A DNA stretch of 64,000 nt, taken from the NCBI GenBank assembly GCA_963682175.1, contig OY821791.1, positions 30,502,326 through 30,566,325 on the forward strand. Direction: 5' to 3'. A program made the translations under genes and the position numbers. Origin of the DNA: Triglochin maritima. Taxonomy: Eukaryota > Streptophyta > Magnoliopsida > Alismatales > Juncaginaceae. Every line of letters starts with the position of its first letter. Within the stretch, counting starts at the first letter, position 1. Under the pieces are notes generated by a model, which ran no database searches, had not been told where the DNA came from, and was given only the letters and a program-made list of their open reading frames with translations. Positions 11,945 through 21,649 of the stretch are shown here, one piece after another.

Positions 11945-12161
11945 ATAAGGCCTATAAACGTCAGTCATACCCAACCGCCGACGTCTATACCCCTTCCTTC
12001 GGAGTATAGACATCGTCTTCCATGGGTATTCATCCAACCAATGTCTATATGACCCTATAAACATTAGTTGTTGTATTGGTCAACGTATATACCCATACAT
12101 GTCAGCCATTAAAATAGCCGATGTCTATTGGACGATGAGTATATACTATTCTGCACTAGTG
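11945..12161. repeat. CACTA right terminus with subterminal GACGTC-type repeats
   Basis: Both orientations of a word close to AATAGACGTCGG recur (GACGTCTATACC, TATAGACATCG, AATGTCTAT), ending in the terminal CACTAGTG at 12154-12161. In CACTA elements such subterminal words are the binding sites of the TNPA protein (established for En/Spm). Application to this family is by analogy. Confidence 0.75.
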
Positions 12162-12979
12162 AATGTCTTTACTTTTTTCCTCCCATGTCTCTCCTATAAC
12201 TTTGTCGTCAACTCATATAAATTTACCATTAACTTTGTTAACTATATTAAAATTCAATTGCAAAATTCCAAAATGTACCCTAAACGTACAATTTAAAAAT
12301 TACCATTAATATATTTACCAAAGAGTGTTGATACATGGACATGGTACGTTCGTGACGCGCTCCTCATCACCCTCCATGTAAGCATTTGCGGTTTAAACTT
12401 TATTGTTTTAAAGTGATTAGAAATGTAATTTTTGATAAAGTGACCATTGATGACGTAATTAGGCTTACGATGATTCAAATTCTTTGGATTACAGAAAACT
12501 TGGTAAACACACAACATTTCAAAAAACTAGACTTCAAAAGCAAAGAAAGGAAAATTGAACCTCTCATCCGCCCTAAACCATAAAAAATCCTAAATCCAAA
12601 ATCCACCAAGGTGACCCCAAAAACCAAATCTAAGAAATGGCAGTAGATATAGACGTTGCAAGAACTGGTTGTAAAGACAAGGTGAGCAGGTGGTTTGCGG
12701 TTTGACCGGCGTACACGTTTTGAGTTTGACAGGATGTTGTCTCGTCGGGGTGTGATCGTGTCCAGTCCGTCGTAGTTTTGTTGTGTACACTTCTCTAAAA
12801 TGTGGTTGTGTCCACCTTCAAATGTAGTGTAACCATTTATGTCAGAGTCGTGTCCCTTAGAGGATAGGTCTGTCCTTTTAAATAAACTTGTTGCTCGAAA
12901 GACTGTTATATTCCTTTAAGTTGGTGGTTCATGATTTTTTAACTGCCAGACGATGATATTCAAAGGACCACCATCGCAC
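12162..12979. other. No recognisable feature
   Basis: AT-rich flank of the CACTA element. It has only short open frames without motifs, and I see no repeats or RNA genes. Confidence 0.4.
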
Positions 12980-14057
12980 ACTTCTTAAAAATGCAAAAGA
13001 TCACGGTGGACAATGACATCATGGAGTTCTTGATCGAGAATAACCATGAGGAAGAAGGAGGCTTCAGACTTGGGAATAAAGTTGTTAATCGGATGGCCTC
13101 TGACATCACCTTGATATTGGGGCTATCTTTGGGCGGAGTGGCAATTACCATGACTAATAAGTCATTGATCGGATGGCGAGGTCGATGACTGGAGAAGGTA
13201 GAGTCGGGAATACGACTGCCTGAAGTGAGGGCGAGGGGACACGACAAAAGGTTCACATAGAGGAAAGGGATGGTGCTTTTTGCGATCAAAACTTGGAGGA
13301 AATGAGAATGTACACCTGGGTGGATGCAATTTTTGAGCACTTGACTGCTGCCATAAAAAAGCCAGTAGAGAACTAAAGACAATAAAATATACCAACACCG
13401 TTACTTGAATGTAGGGGAATGTGGACAAATGCGTGGTCATTCCTCATGTATAAAAATAATAGTTTTAATCATTTCCCATCATTTTATGATACCAATAGTT
13501 TCCCCTGAAATGAGATATCTACATGTTTATGTTGGTATGGCTCTTTAATAAGATAAAAATTGAGAAAGGGATACCACCGTGCTTCCCAGTAGTGAACCGC
13601 TGGAGCAGCTGGAGTTTCTTCCTTGGGGCAAGGAAGATGTTGAAGGTCTTGGAAATGCAGGGCATCACCCTCCTGAAAATAGGCAACAGAGAAGTGGAGT
13701 TGAGAGAAGAAGATGGGCTGGAACTACCTGAGAATGTAGATGTGGGTGAGGACCGTGAGGTCGATGAACGCATTGAGCCTAGAACCAACGACAATCGACA
13801 AATCACTGACGTTCCCAGGTACGTTTTGCCTGAGAGATAATCGATGACACTCCTTGGTAAGTTTTGTACGACGAGGTCAAATACCAAGAGTTGAATTTAA
13901 GATGGATCAAGGCGGAGCAAACGATCAAGGATCTACAACAACAAGGGAGAAAGCTATAGAATTGAGGGAGAAAGACAAACAAATACAATTATGGAAAGAC
14001 AAGTCGATGGAGTCTCTACAAGACGCGTACGTGTATGCCATTCTATATTGTACCTAG
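12980..14057 (+). pseudogene. Possible PMD/DUF1985-like transposon-borne protein fragment
   Basis: Plus-strand pieces read, in order, DIMEFLIENNHEEEGGFRLG and VVNRMASDITLILGLSLGG (12991-13188), WVDAIFEHLTAAIKKASREL (about 13310-13380), PPCFPVVNRWSSWSF (13523-13840) and a charged tail (13854-14057). The order 'GFRLGNK...ALILGL...VWLF...FPR.xxW' resembles the N-terminal domain of plant mobile-domain and DUF1985/Ulp1-type transposon proteins. Several stops and frame changes separate the pieces. This is a motif impression only; a profile search with PF10536 and PF09331 would decide. Confidence 0.35.
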
Positions 14058-14214
14058 TACACCAAGCTAGAGAGAACCTCTGTGGTAGACGAGATCGGCG
14101 AAGATCTCGGCAAGGACACCTTGACGTCACCTGCATAAGGTGCCTCCACATCCCCGGTCGAAGCATCAGACAACTATACCAATGAAATGGTATTAAAACC
14201 CTCAAAATAAAACA

Positions 14215-14390
14215 TGTCCTTTAAAACCAAGAAATTTGTCTTTCAACGGATACCTTTGTCCTTTGAAGGACATGTTTGGCCACACGTTTGTCCCTTGAAG
14301 GACACAAACAAGTGGACATTGGTGTGTGTCATAGGTCGACTGTGTCCGATGAAAGACACCTTTGTCTCCTCAAAGGAAACAAAATATGAA
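14215..14390. repeat. Array of TCCTTYGAAGGA-type palindromes (copy A)
   Basis: About seven full or half words of the type TTGTCCTTTGAAGGACA occur in 175 bp, with variants (GTCCCTTGAAGGACAC, GTCCGATGAAAGACAC, CTCCTCAAAGGAAAC). It resembles the array at 15940-16125. The host element could not be recognised. Confidence 0.7.
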
Positions 14391-14459
14391 TCACATATGA
14401 ATTTCTACTACATTTATGAGGAATTCACGATCCTGATGTTATTACATGATATTTAACAA

Positions 14460-15200
14460 GAAAAAATGATGAATCTTGAATTCATTGGTGGAGAAGAATA
14501 AGAAGAAGCACAAGACAAGATGAGGGAGGAAGACGAAGAAATAAAAAAAATGGAAGAGGAGGAAGAGGAGAAGGTAAGAAATAAGTAGAGAAAGAGAGGA
14601 AGAGAAAGGACAAGGAGAAGGCAAGAAAAGAAGCAAAGGAGGAGAGGAAGAGAAAGAAATAGGAGAAGGCAAGAAAAGGAGCAGAGGAGGAGAGGAAGAG
14701 AAAGAATTAGGAGAAGGCAAGAAAAGAAGCAGAGGAGGAGAGGAAGAGAAAGGAATAAGAGAACCAAGAAAGAAGAAGGAAAGCATAGGAGGATTAGAAA
14801 AGAAAAAAATTAGAAGAAGAGAAGAATAAGGAGGGGAGGAAAGAGGAGGAGAAGAAGAAAGTGGGAGAGAATAAAAGGAAAGAAGAAGAAGAAGAATAAA
14901 GACGATAGGAACAAAGGAAAGAAGGGGAGAAGACGAAACAGGGAGAGGACAAAAAGAAAGAAGAGGAGGAGAAGAAGAACAAAGAAAGTAGACGAGAAAA
15001 GAAAAGAAGAGAAAAAGGAGAAGAATATGGAGAAGAAAAGAGAGAAAACGAGCAATATGGATTGAGGGACCATACATGTAAGGACAAGAAAAGATCGCCT
15101 AGAAAAAGAAAATGAAGAAAAGAAAGAAACTGGAGAGAGGAGACGACAATGGAGTCTCAAGAAAAATGAGTTGGATGAAAAGAAGAACGAGAAAAAAAGA
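14460..15200 (+). repeat. Long purine (GA/GGA/GAA) tract
   Basis: About 740 bp are almost wholly purine on the plus strand (AGGAAGAGAAAG-like). Long open frames on the minus strand here encode only Ser/Leu/Phe runs and are artefacts of composition. Such mirror-rich purine tracts can form triplex (H-DNA) structures in vitro; any role here is unknown. Confidence 0.9.
14594..14765 (+). repeat. 48-bp minisatellite inside the purine tract, about 3.5 copies
   Basis: A unit containing GGAGAAGGCAAGAAAAG and AGAGGAGGAGAGGAAGAG repeats with a period of 48 bp and a few mismatches. Confidence 0.8.
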
Positions 15201-15939
15201 AAGAGCCAGCTAAATAAAATTACAACCAAACAAGACAATTTTTCTCCAATAAACAATCGGCTAAATAAATCATGTAAATTTAAATGAAAACATCGACATG
15301 GAAGTCATGACAGGGTTGATCGATGTAGAAAAGAATGTTCTTCTGAATCTAATGGCACCATGAAAAGATATGAAAGAATATGTCTGGTGCAAGGGCATCA
15401 ACCAGGTGAAGCTAAGGAATCTAAATGATCTAATAACCAAAGGGCAGAGTTATCAACGGATGTTAGTAAATTTCATTTTCCGAGTTTAGTTCTTTTAAGC
15501 TCAGAAAATGTCAAGTTAATGTTACTAATTTTAATAGATAGTTAATAAACGTGTTGGTAGATGTGTTGGACCAAGGCCAGGATATGGGATGCTATCCACG
15601 GAAGGTGATCACGATTCCAAGTCATGCCACCAATGCCATCTTGTCCGGAAAACGTGATTGGGTTGCAGAATCGGTAGATGATTGACTTAAAGACTGTAAC
15701 CCAAAGGACACAGTGATTACCCAACCATAGTTAATTAAAATCAGAACACTAGACACTGCTGGTTGTGGATGGGAAACCTGAAAGATTAACCCAACTAAAC
15801 AACATTCCGCGGTTAGTTAGAGATGATAATGAAGACCGCGAAGAAGCAGTGGGTGCCCACAAAAAAGCAACGCAAACTATGGCTGGATTCTGGATATACT
15901 ACCTAAAATGGACAAGGACCTTACCTATGAAAGAGAAAC
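15201..15939. other. No recognisable feature
   Basis: Unassigned sequence between the purine tract and the second palindrome array. The open frame at 15765-15974 (plus, 69 residues) lacks known motifs and is not called as a gene. Confidence 0.4.
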
Positions 15940-16125
15940 AGGTCCTTCAAAGGACAAGTTTGTCCTTCGAATGACACAGTCCTTTGGAGCACATATAGGT
16001 GTCCTTCGAGGGACATGTTTGTCTTTCAGAGGACAACCTTTACAGGCCAGAGTTGTCCTTCGACGGATAAGTGTGTCCTTTGAAGGACAAACTTGTCCCA
16101 CCAAGGACAAGATTGCCCTTCGAAG
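15940..16125. repeat. Array of TCCTTCGAAGGA-type palindromes (copy B)
   Basis: Around eight imperfect words occur in 185 bp, such as GTCCTTCAAAGGACAAG, GTCCTTCGAATGACAC, GTCCTTCGAGGGACATG and GTCCTTTGAAGGACAAAC. The palindrome core with CpG in the middle mirrors the CGGTCGACCG arrays elsewhere but is a different word. Confidence 0.75.
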
Positions 16126-16721
16126 TATCTCTTTTTTGTCTATTTTCTTTCTGTGCTTTCATCGTAGGAATGTATTAAACAAAGTGCTCAACAGAAAACT
16201 TGGTCAAAGCGATCCTCGAGCGCTTTAGAACTATTTTACCAAGATGCATACTTTGGATTCGAAGTTTTTATAAGCCATTGATGTCGGCGACAATGGTCAT
16301 CTGAGGAACGTGTTTTCTTAAAGTTTTTCATTGAATGTGAGGTTTTCATGACTGCTGACTTCAACAACAAAAACTAGCATGGTTTTAGAAGCCAAAATGT
16401 CTGCTGCATCATTGAAGGCAATTCTTGCTCTTTTGGCTTTAGAAACCTTGTGCTTCCCACAAAGAAAATGCAATTGATGTTCATCAAACATGTCATGGTT
16501 ATACTCCAAACAAACTTATGTGATGACATAACCTTTGGCTGGATTCCCACCAACCCTCCTACACGTAGGATAGTGGATTCTAAATTATTTTAAATATTAA
16601 AACTTATTTTCATATTTAAAATAATTTAAAATGATTGTCGAAAATATAATAAAATAAGAGAGAAAAGATATGTGAATGGAGAGAGGGGAATTAAATTTGT
16701 ACTTCGGATGAGGTAGCCCAC
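16126..16721. other. No confident feature
   Basis: AT-rich. A minus-strand frame at 16318-16509 (63 residues) has no motif I recognise. It ends about 200 bp from the kinase fragment and could belong to it, but nothing shows this. Confidence 0.35.
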
Positions 16722-17110
16722 TTATATAGCTTCCTCTACTTGTGTATCAATCACATCCAAAGTGAAGTTAGGAATGAGTACGAACATCATGATCAACAAC
16801 GTATGATTAAGTCCTGAGATGTCTTTTGCCGAGTACGGTGGAGATGTTAGTAACAGATTGTTTAACAATGATGGTAATTGCACTGAAAAGCAATAACAAC
16901 ATGTACGGTGGAGATGGTCATCTAAGGAGCCTAGAGCCATGTACTCGTACACCACGAGTTTTTGTTCACCCTCGGAGCAGTAGCCCACCATTTTGACCAG
17001 GTTGGGGTGGTCAATTCTGCGTAGCATATAAACTTCCACATCGAATTATTGGTTGCTTGTAGGCTGTCTTTATTGAGTTGCTTTACAGCCACAACCAAAC
17101 GCATATTAGT
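16722..17110 (-). pseudogene. Receptor-like cytoplasmic kinase fragment (RLCK VII/PBL-like)
   Basis: The minus strand carries the kinase N-lobe. [17 protein letters not shown] (about 17105-17050, with the VAVK lysine) is followed after a frameshift by [15 protein letters not shown] and [18 protein letters not shown] (17039-16890). This is the beta3 to alphaD segment typical of RLCK-VII kinases. The homology then stops; the catalytic HRD and DFG loops are absent. It is a truncated and frameshifted piece, not a functional kinase. The kinase at 53951-63995 is of the same broad class but differs in sequence, so this is not obviously a local duplicate. Confidence 0.82.
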
Positions 17111-17444
17111 ATATTACAAGAATGACAAGTGTTTCAATGGAGGGGTGATGGAAAACAACAATCGACTTAACTTAGTTGGAAAATTATTAATTAGGCAAGT
17201 CAAATACAAGAGTACAAGTAAAAAATGTCACATTTTGGCAAATTGATGTGTTTATTCTTCTGAAGTTTGGATTGTTATTGTCGATTCAAAGAAAGGTAGT
17301 GATGCATAAGACACAAACTGACATGATACTTCAAATACGGCCGCCATTCCAAATTAATACAAATAGTAACACCATATATCAAATACTCCAAACTAACATG
17401 CACAAGCGACTTATATTAGTGCCTGTTGAAATCAAAATGCATGT
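17111..17444. other. No recognisable feature
   Basis: Short AT-rich stretch between the kinase fragment and the small CACTA element, without motifs. Confidence 0.4.
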
Positions 17445-17459
17445 CACTAGTGCAGAAAA

Positions 17460-17735
17460 GGAAATATATGTCGGATATACGGCTCCACTGACCCGACGTT
17501 TATCTATATGTCGTCTATACATAGACATCGGTCACGTACCGGCCGACGTCTATTCTTAGAGGATTAACGTCTATTCTTAACAACCGACGTTTATTCTCTA
17601 AGAATAGACAGTTATAATGAACAACCAATGTCTATTCCAGGGAATAAATGTTGGTTTGACCGCCCAGCTGACGTCTATTCTCTTTTTCAAAGGAATAGAC
17701 GTCCGGTTCGATAACAAGAGATGTCTATTCCTTTA
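17460..17735. repeat. Left subterminal GACGTC-type repeat array of short CACTA
   Basis: About ten words such as CCGACGTCTATTCTT, AGAATAGACAG and GAATAGACGTCCGG in both orientations. The core GACGTC is itself a palindrome. These are presumed TNPA-type binding sites (inferred from En/Spm). Confidence 0.8.
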
Positions 17736-19094
17736 CTAGATTAAAAAAACAAAATGTAGCAATCATAGATACCTTCATAGCGAACACATTCAACCTGCAT
17801 AGCAAACACATTCAACCTGTATAGCAAACACATTCAACATGCACCAAATTCATTCACAAACACATACACACATTCATCTATACAAACACTTGGCATTCAT
17901 TTAAAAAATGTTTGATTATATTAAGGGATAACATTGCATGTTTGTAATACAAGTAAAATTATTAAATAAATTACAAAAAAGTGGTAGATATGAGAACCTC
18001 TTAGTTCGTTAACATGTTTCTGATAAAATAACGAGCTCATCGGTCGCGAGTTTCATCAAGCTCCTGTAGCAAGTAGGGATTGCTATTCTTTTGGAACACC
18101 TATAAAAATACAAGTAAAAACTATTAAATCTAAATAATGAAACTATAATTATACAACTGAATAGTGATCTATATTATCTCAGTTAGGGATACGTTTTGAG
18201 GTGCAATTTCGATGATTTCCTCCATGCATCTCATCACGTAGTACCCACATTGTGTATTTCCAGTCTGCTTGTAGTACTACAAAAATATGAATTCACTAAA
18301 TATATGTTCCATTACTTAACTTAATTAACAAAAATAGGAGAAAGTACTTACTCCCATTCCATTCCAAGTTACTCCCACTTTTGTTGTTGTTCTTACTCCA
18401 CCTAATGCTCTGTAAACCTTCATTGTCATGAGTAGCACAAATTATTCATTGTTTTATTTCTTTGAATGAATGAATGTTTTTTGATGAGTAACAAACGAAA
18501 GCTTAAATCTCAAAAATATGAATTTTAGAGTTCAATTAAACCACATAAGAAAAGTAAATTAGAAAGATGAAATGAATATGGACACAAGACTTGTATGATC
18601 ATATACAACATGACACGGCCATGGGGACATAAATCGAGAGATCAGAAAAATAATGCATTCTATGCGAGGAGAAAATTGACCTTGGGTGGAGAGAAGTCAG
18701 AGATAACTGGAGATGGATTGAAGATGGTTGCAGATGGCTAGAGAAGGATCTAAAGTGAGAGATGGGAATGAAGGCATAGGAAGAGTAGGATGAGCAAGAA
18801 GAGGACGAGCAAGAAGAGGAGCGAGAGTAGTTATTCCATGCAAGACAACAACTCGACGGTGAGGGGATTTCAACGGAGAAGAGAAGGGTGGGCGAGGAGC
18901 ATCGTCGTTCGATCACTAAGTGGAGGCACGAAGATGCATTGGCCGGGTAGGGTTTGGTCATGGTTCGGTCGCAAGGGGGTTAGGATTTCATCGCGGTTCA
19001 GTCGCAAGTGGGTTAGGTTTTTGTCAAGGAGGAGGTTAGGATTTTTGTCATTGTTAAAAGATAAAAAACTGAAGGCACGTCGAGAGAGAAGTCG

Positions 19095-19295
19095 AGTTCA
19101 AGACCTATAGACGTTGGCTATTATTACAACCAACATCTATACACCTAATAGATGTCGACCATTAATACAACCGACGTCTATACCTTGATGTCTATGGATG
19201 GTGGAATACACGTCGACTGTATTAACGGCCGACGTGTATAGGTATAGACGTCGCCGGTTATACAATCGACGTCTATTGTTCGATAAGTATGCACT
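19095..19295. repeat. Right subterminal GACGTC-type repeat array of short CACTA
   Basis: At least eight words (TATAGACGTTGG, CCGACGTCTATACC, ATAGATGTCG, ATAGACGTCGCCGG) in both orientations, partly changed at CpG to CA or TG. Confidence 0.8.
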
Positions 19296-19312
19296 ATTCT
19301 GCACTGGTGTGT

Positions 19313-20071
19313 AGATCCTGACATTTGAAAATTCTATAGTAAATTACAGATGACACATCATGCAGCCTAAGGGGATGCTGACCTTTCTGAATCCAGATCC
19401 AAAAACACGGCTTTATTGAAATTATTGGTTGCATGGGCCAGCTATGAAAGCTTTAAGCTGAGATCAGCGGAGTGTCTCAAGCCACTCAACGTCCCCGCTA
19501 AGTCTGTCGATCCCTCATTTCCTAAGAAAGAAATTGTTTATTTAGTTGTAGCTTCGCAAGTAAAGCAAGTTCAACTTAATTCCAGAATAATAAAATTCTG
19601 ATTGATTCCTAATCTGTAAGCTCAGAAAAAACTTGTAACAAGAAATGAAGAAAACAATCAACTGAAGTTCTAAAAATAAATATCCAGTTGTTTCTGGACT
19701 TGTAGATCACAAGAGAAAACTAGATGAACTAATTAAATTCTCAGCTTTGTGTTGACAAAAATCAAAATTTGATCTTGAAATTTTCTTAAGCAACCTTCAG
19801 AAACCTTTTTTGTTAACATTAACAAGAACTAATATAGTTTTGTGAGAATGAAGAAACATGATGTGCTTTACCCATCAAACCAGATTAGAAAAAGAAATGG
19901 CATTTTGTATTAAGATAAGGATTTTTTAAAAATATAATCATGAAAAAAAGAAAATCTAGAAAAATATAAGAGTGAGAAACTTATTTGACAATATATGATG
20001 GAAAAAATGGCATACGTAAAACCATTTCCATTAACAACTATTTTCAGTAAAATAGAAAAAGAACATCCGAA
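19313..20071. other. No recognisable feature
   Basis: AT-rich DNA. A plus-strand frame at 19416-19601 (61 residues) has no recognisable motif. Confidence 0.4.
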
Positions 20072-20203
20072 ATGTCGTTGTTGCTAGGACACGAAAGCGG
20101 CCGCCAACCACTCCTCTTTCCCCACATTCCCATAACCGCCGGCCCCCATTCCTCCCTCTCGTCGGAGATTTCCAACATCATGGTGCCGCTTTCACGTGTT
20201 TGA
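20072..20203 (+). other. Small open frame (43 codons) in a local GC-rich island
   Basis: ATG to TGA encodes a 43-residue peptide beginning MSLLLGHESGRQPLLFPH. It lies in about 110 bp that are clearly richer in G+C than the AT-rich surroundings. It may be a remnant first exon, but no splice partner or homology was recognised. Kept as a weak candidate only. Confidence 0.2.
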
Positions 20204-20728
20204 TCCGTTTTTAGGTACATTTACCTTATTTTTTTGTTAACATTTTACTTGATTGGTTTGGATTCGTTTGGAATGGAATCGATTAATTGTTTGAGTTGTT
20301 TAAGAATATTTTGGATTACTTGTTTGTGTCTAGAGTAGTTTTTTTTGTTTGAAATTGGCTTGGGTTGATTCAGAATAATTTCGATTGGTTGTTTTGGTTT
20401 CAATTGTTTTGGATTGGTTTGAATTGGTTAAGAATTATTGGCATTACTTGGTTTTAAGTGTTTAGATTGGTTTACAAATGATTTGGATTGGTATCTTTTT
20501 CTTAGAAAAGTTAACGACATTATTGTTGAATACGCAAGTCTTTAAGAGTTAGGAATGTTTCGTATTATTTACAAACTAAATGAACCCCAAAAATGTGGTC
20601 ATTATTGTTTAAAAATGAAGAAAAAAAATAATATATTAGTATTTTTGTTAGTTTACAAACGTTATATTTCTTTGACAGATTACTTTTATCTTATTGTGAT
20701 CTAATTTCATATTTGAACGCTTATTTAA

Positions 20729-20833
20729 ATTTTCTCTTTTATACTTTATCCTATCATGACTCATTTTTCTCTTTTATACTTTATCCTGTCATGACTCATT
20801 TTTCTCTTTTATACTTTATCCTATCATGTCTCA
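20729..20833 (+). repeat. 35-bp tandem repeat, three copies
   Basis: Units containing CTCTTTTATACTTTATCCT and ATCATGACTCATTTTT repeat three times with one or two changes each. Confidence 0.9.
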
Positions 20834-21640
20834 TTATAAAAAGTTATCTTATAAAATTAGTTCCAAAGAAAGTTAGATTTCGAGTATATTTGGATGTGTT
20901 AACATTTTGCTTGATTGATTTGGATTGGTTGATAATTATTTTAAATTGACTTGTGGTGATTTGGAATTATTTGGATGTGTTCTTTTGGTTTGTATTTGAT
21001 TTGGATGTATTGCTTTTGTGTTGAGGAGTTTTCTTCGAGTGTAATCGGGTATAATAGGAGTATGTCTAGTAATTAGGTGTTTGATTACATGTTGACGTGG
21101 TTGTTCATTTACTTGAGCTTTTGCCCCACAACTATGTCTAGTAATTAGCAAGACTTGGATATGTATGAATTGGATTTTTGGATGTTTGGGTTCAATTACT
21201 ATGGTTTACTAGAATAGTATTTCTGGACATTTGGGTTCAATGAATTTCTGCATGATTCGCTACTTGTGACATTACGAAGAATTCACCATTTATCCCAACC
21301 ATTATAATATTGTTATTAACCATATAGTCATTCTGATTTGTGTCGAAATAACTTTTATTCCAACCATCATATTATTCTTATTAACCATAATCAAATGTGA
21401 TTATTATACATTTATGTTTGTGTTTATGGTAATTTTTTGTTTGTTCTTATTGAACAATTGCAAAATGTCTGCTTCACATGACTCTCGCAGTCATGTGGAC
21501 CATTCATTGCTAGTATTATAAAAGAATCATAGGTCATTTTTTATTCTCGAAAATGTAAATGTTTTGATTAATAAATAAAAAATTATGTGTATTATTTTTT
21601 ATTAGACCTTAACTAACTTTTTTTATCAGGAGCAATTCTC
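20834..21640. other. No gene; TTTGGATTGG-rich AT sequence
   Basis: Words like TTTGGATTGGTT recur irregularly from 20240 to 21200. No coding potential was recognised. Confidence 0.4.
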
Positions 21641-21649
21641 TTATATTAG

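Larger units (their letters stand above)
1..12161 (-). mobile_element. CACTA (En/Spm-type) DNA transposon, left end outside window
   Basis: The right terminus at 12154-12161 reads CACTAGTG, preceded by CTATTCTG. On the minus strand this gives the classical CACTA end followed by GCAGAATAG. The same end, also facing inwards, closes the short element at 17445-19309. Inside are a TNP2-like transposase remnant and a second TNPA-like gene, both on the minus strand, as in plant CACTA elements. Repeats of an AATAGACGTCGG-type word fill the last 200 bp. The other terminus is not in the window, so length and target duplication cannot be checked; the 3-bp flank on the right is AAT. The reading frames are broken, so the element is inactive. 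A younger LTR retrotransposon occupies 1199-6522. Confidence 0.82.
17445..19309. mobile_element. Short non-autonomous CACTA element
   Basis: The left end reads CACTAGTGCAGAAAAGG (17445) and the right end CTATTCTGCACTGGTG (to 19309). These are inverted copies with few mismatches. The 3-bp target duplication TGT flanks both sides (17442-17444 and 19310-19312). The 1865-bp body has no transposase. Subterminal words of the AATAGACGTCGG type fill both ends, as in the large CACTA element at 1-12161. The two share termini and internal composition, so this is a deletion-type relative that could have used the same transposase. Confidence 0.9.

Noticed and set aside
13523..14057. Plus-strand frames as an intact host gene
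   Set aside because: Two short frames separated by stops, no start context, only weak resemblance to transposon-borne domains.
14442..15256. Long minus-strand open frames of up to 211 codons
   Set aside because: They encode only Ser/Leu/Phe runs produced by the purine tract; no protein-like composition.
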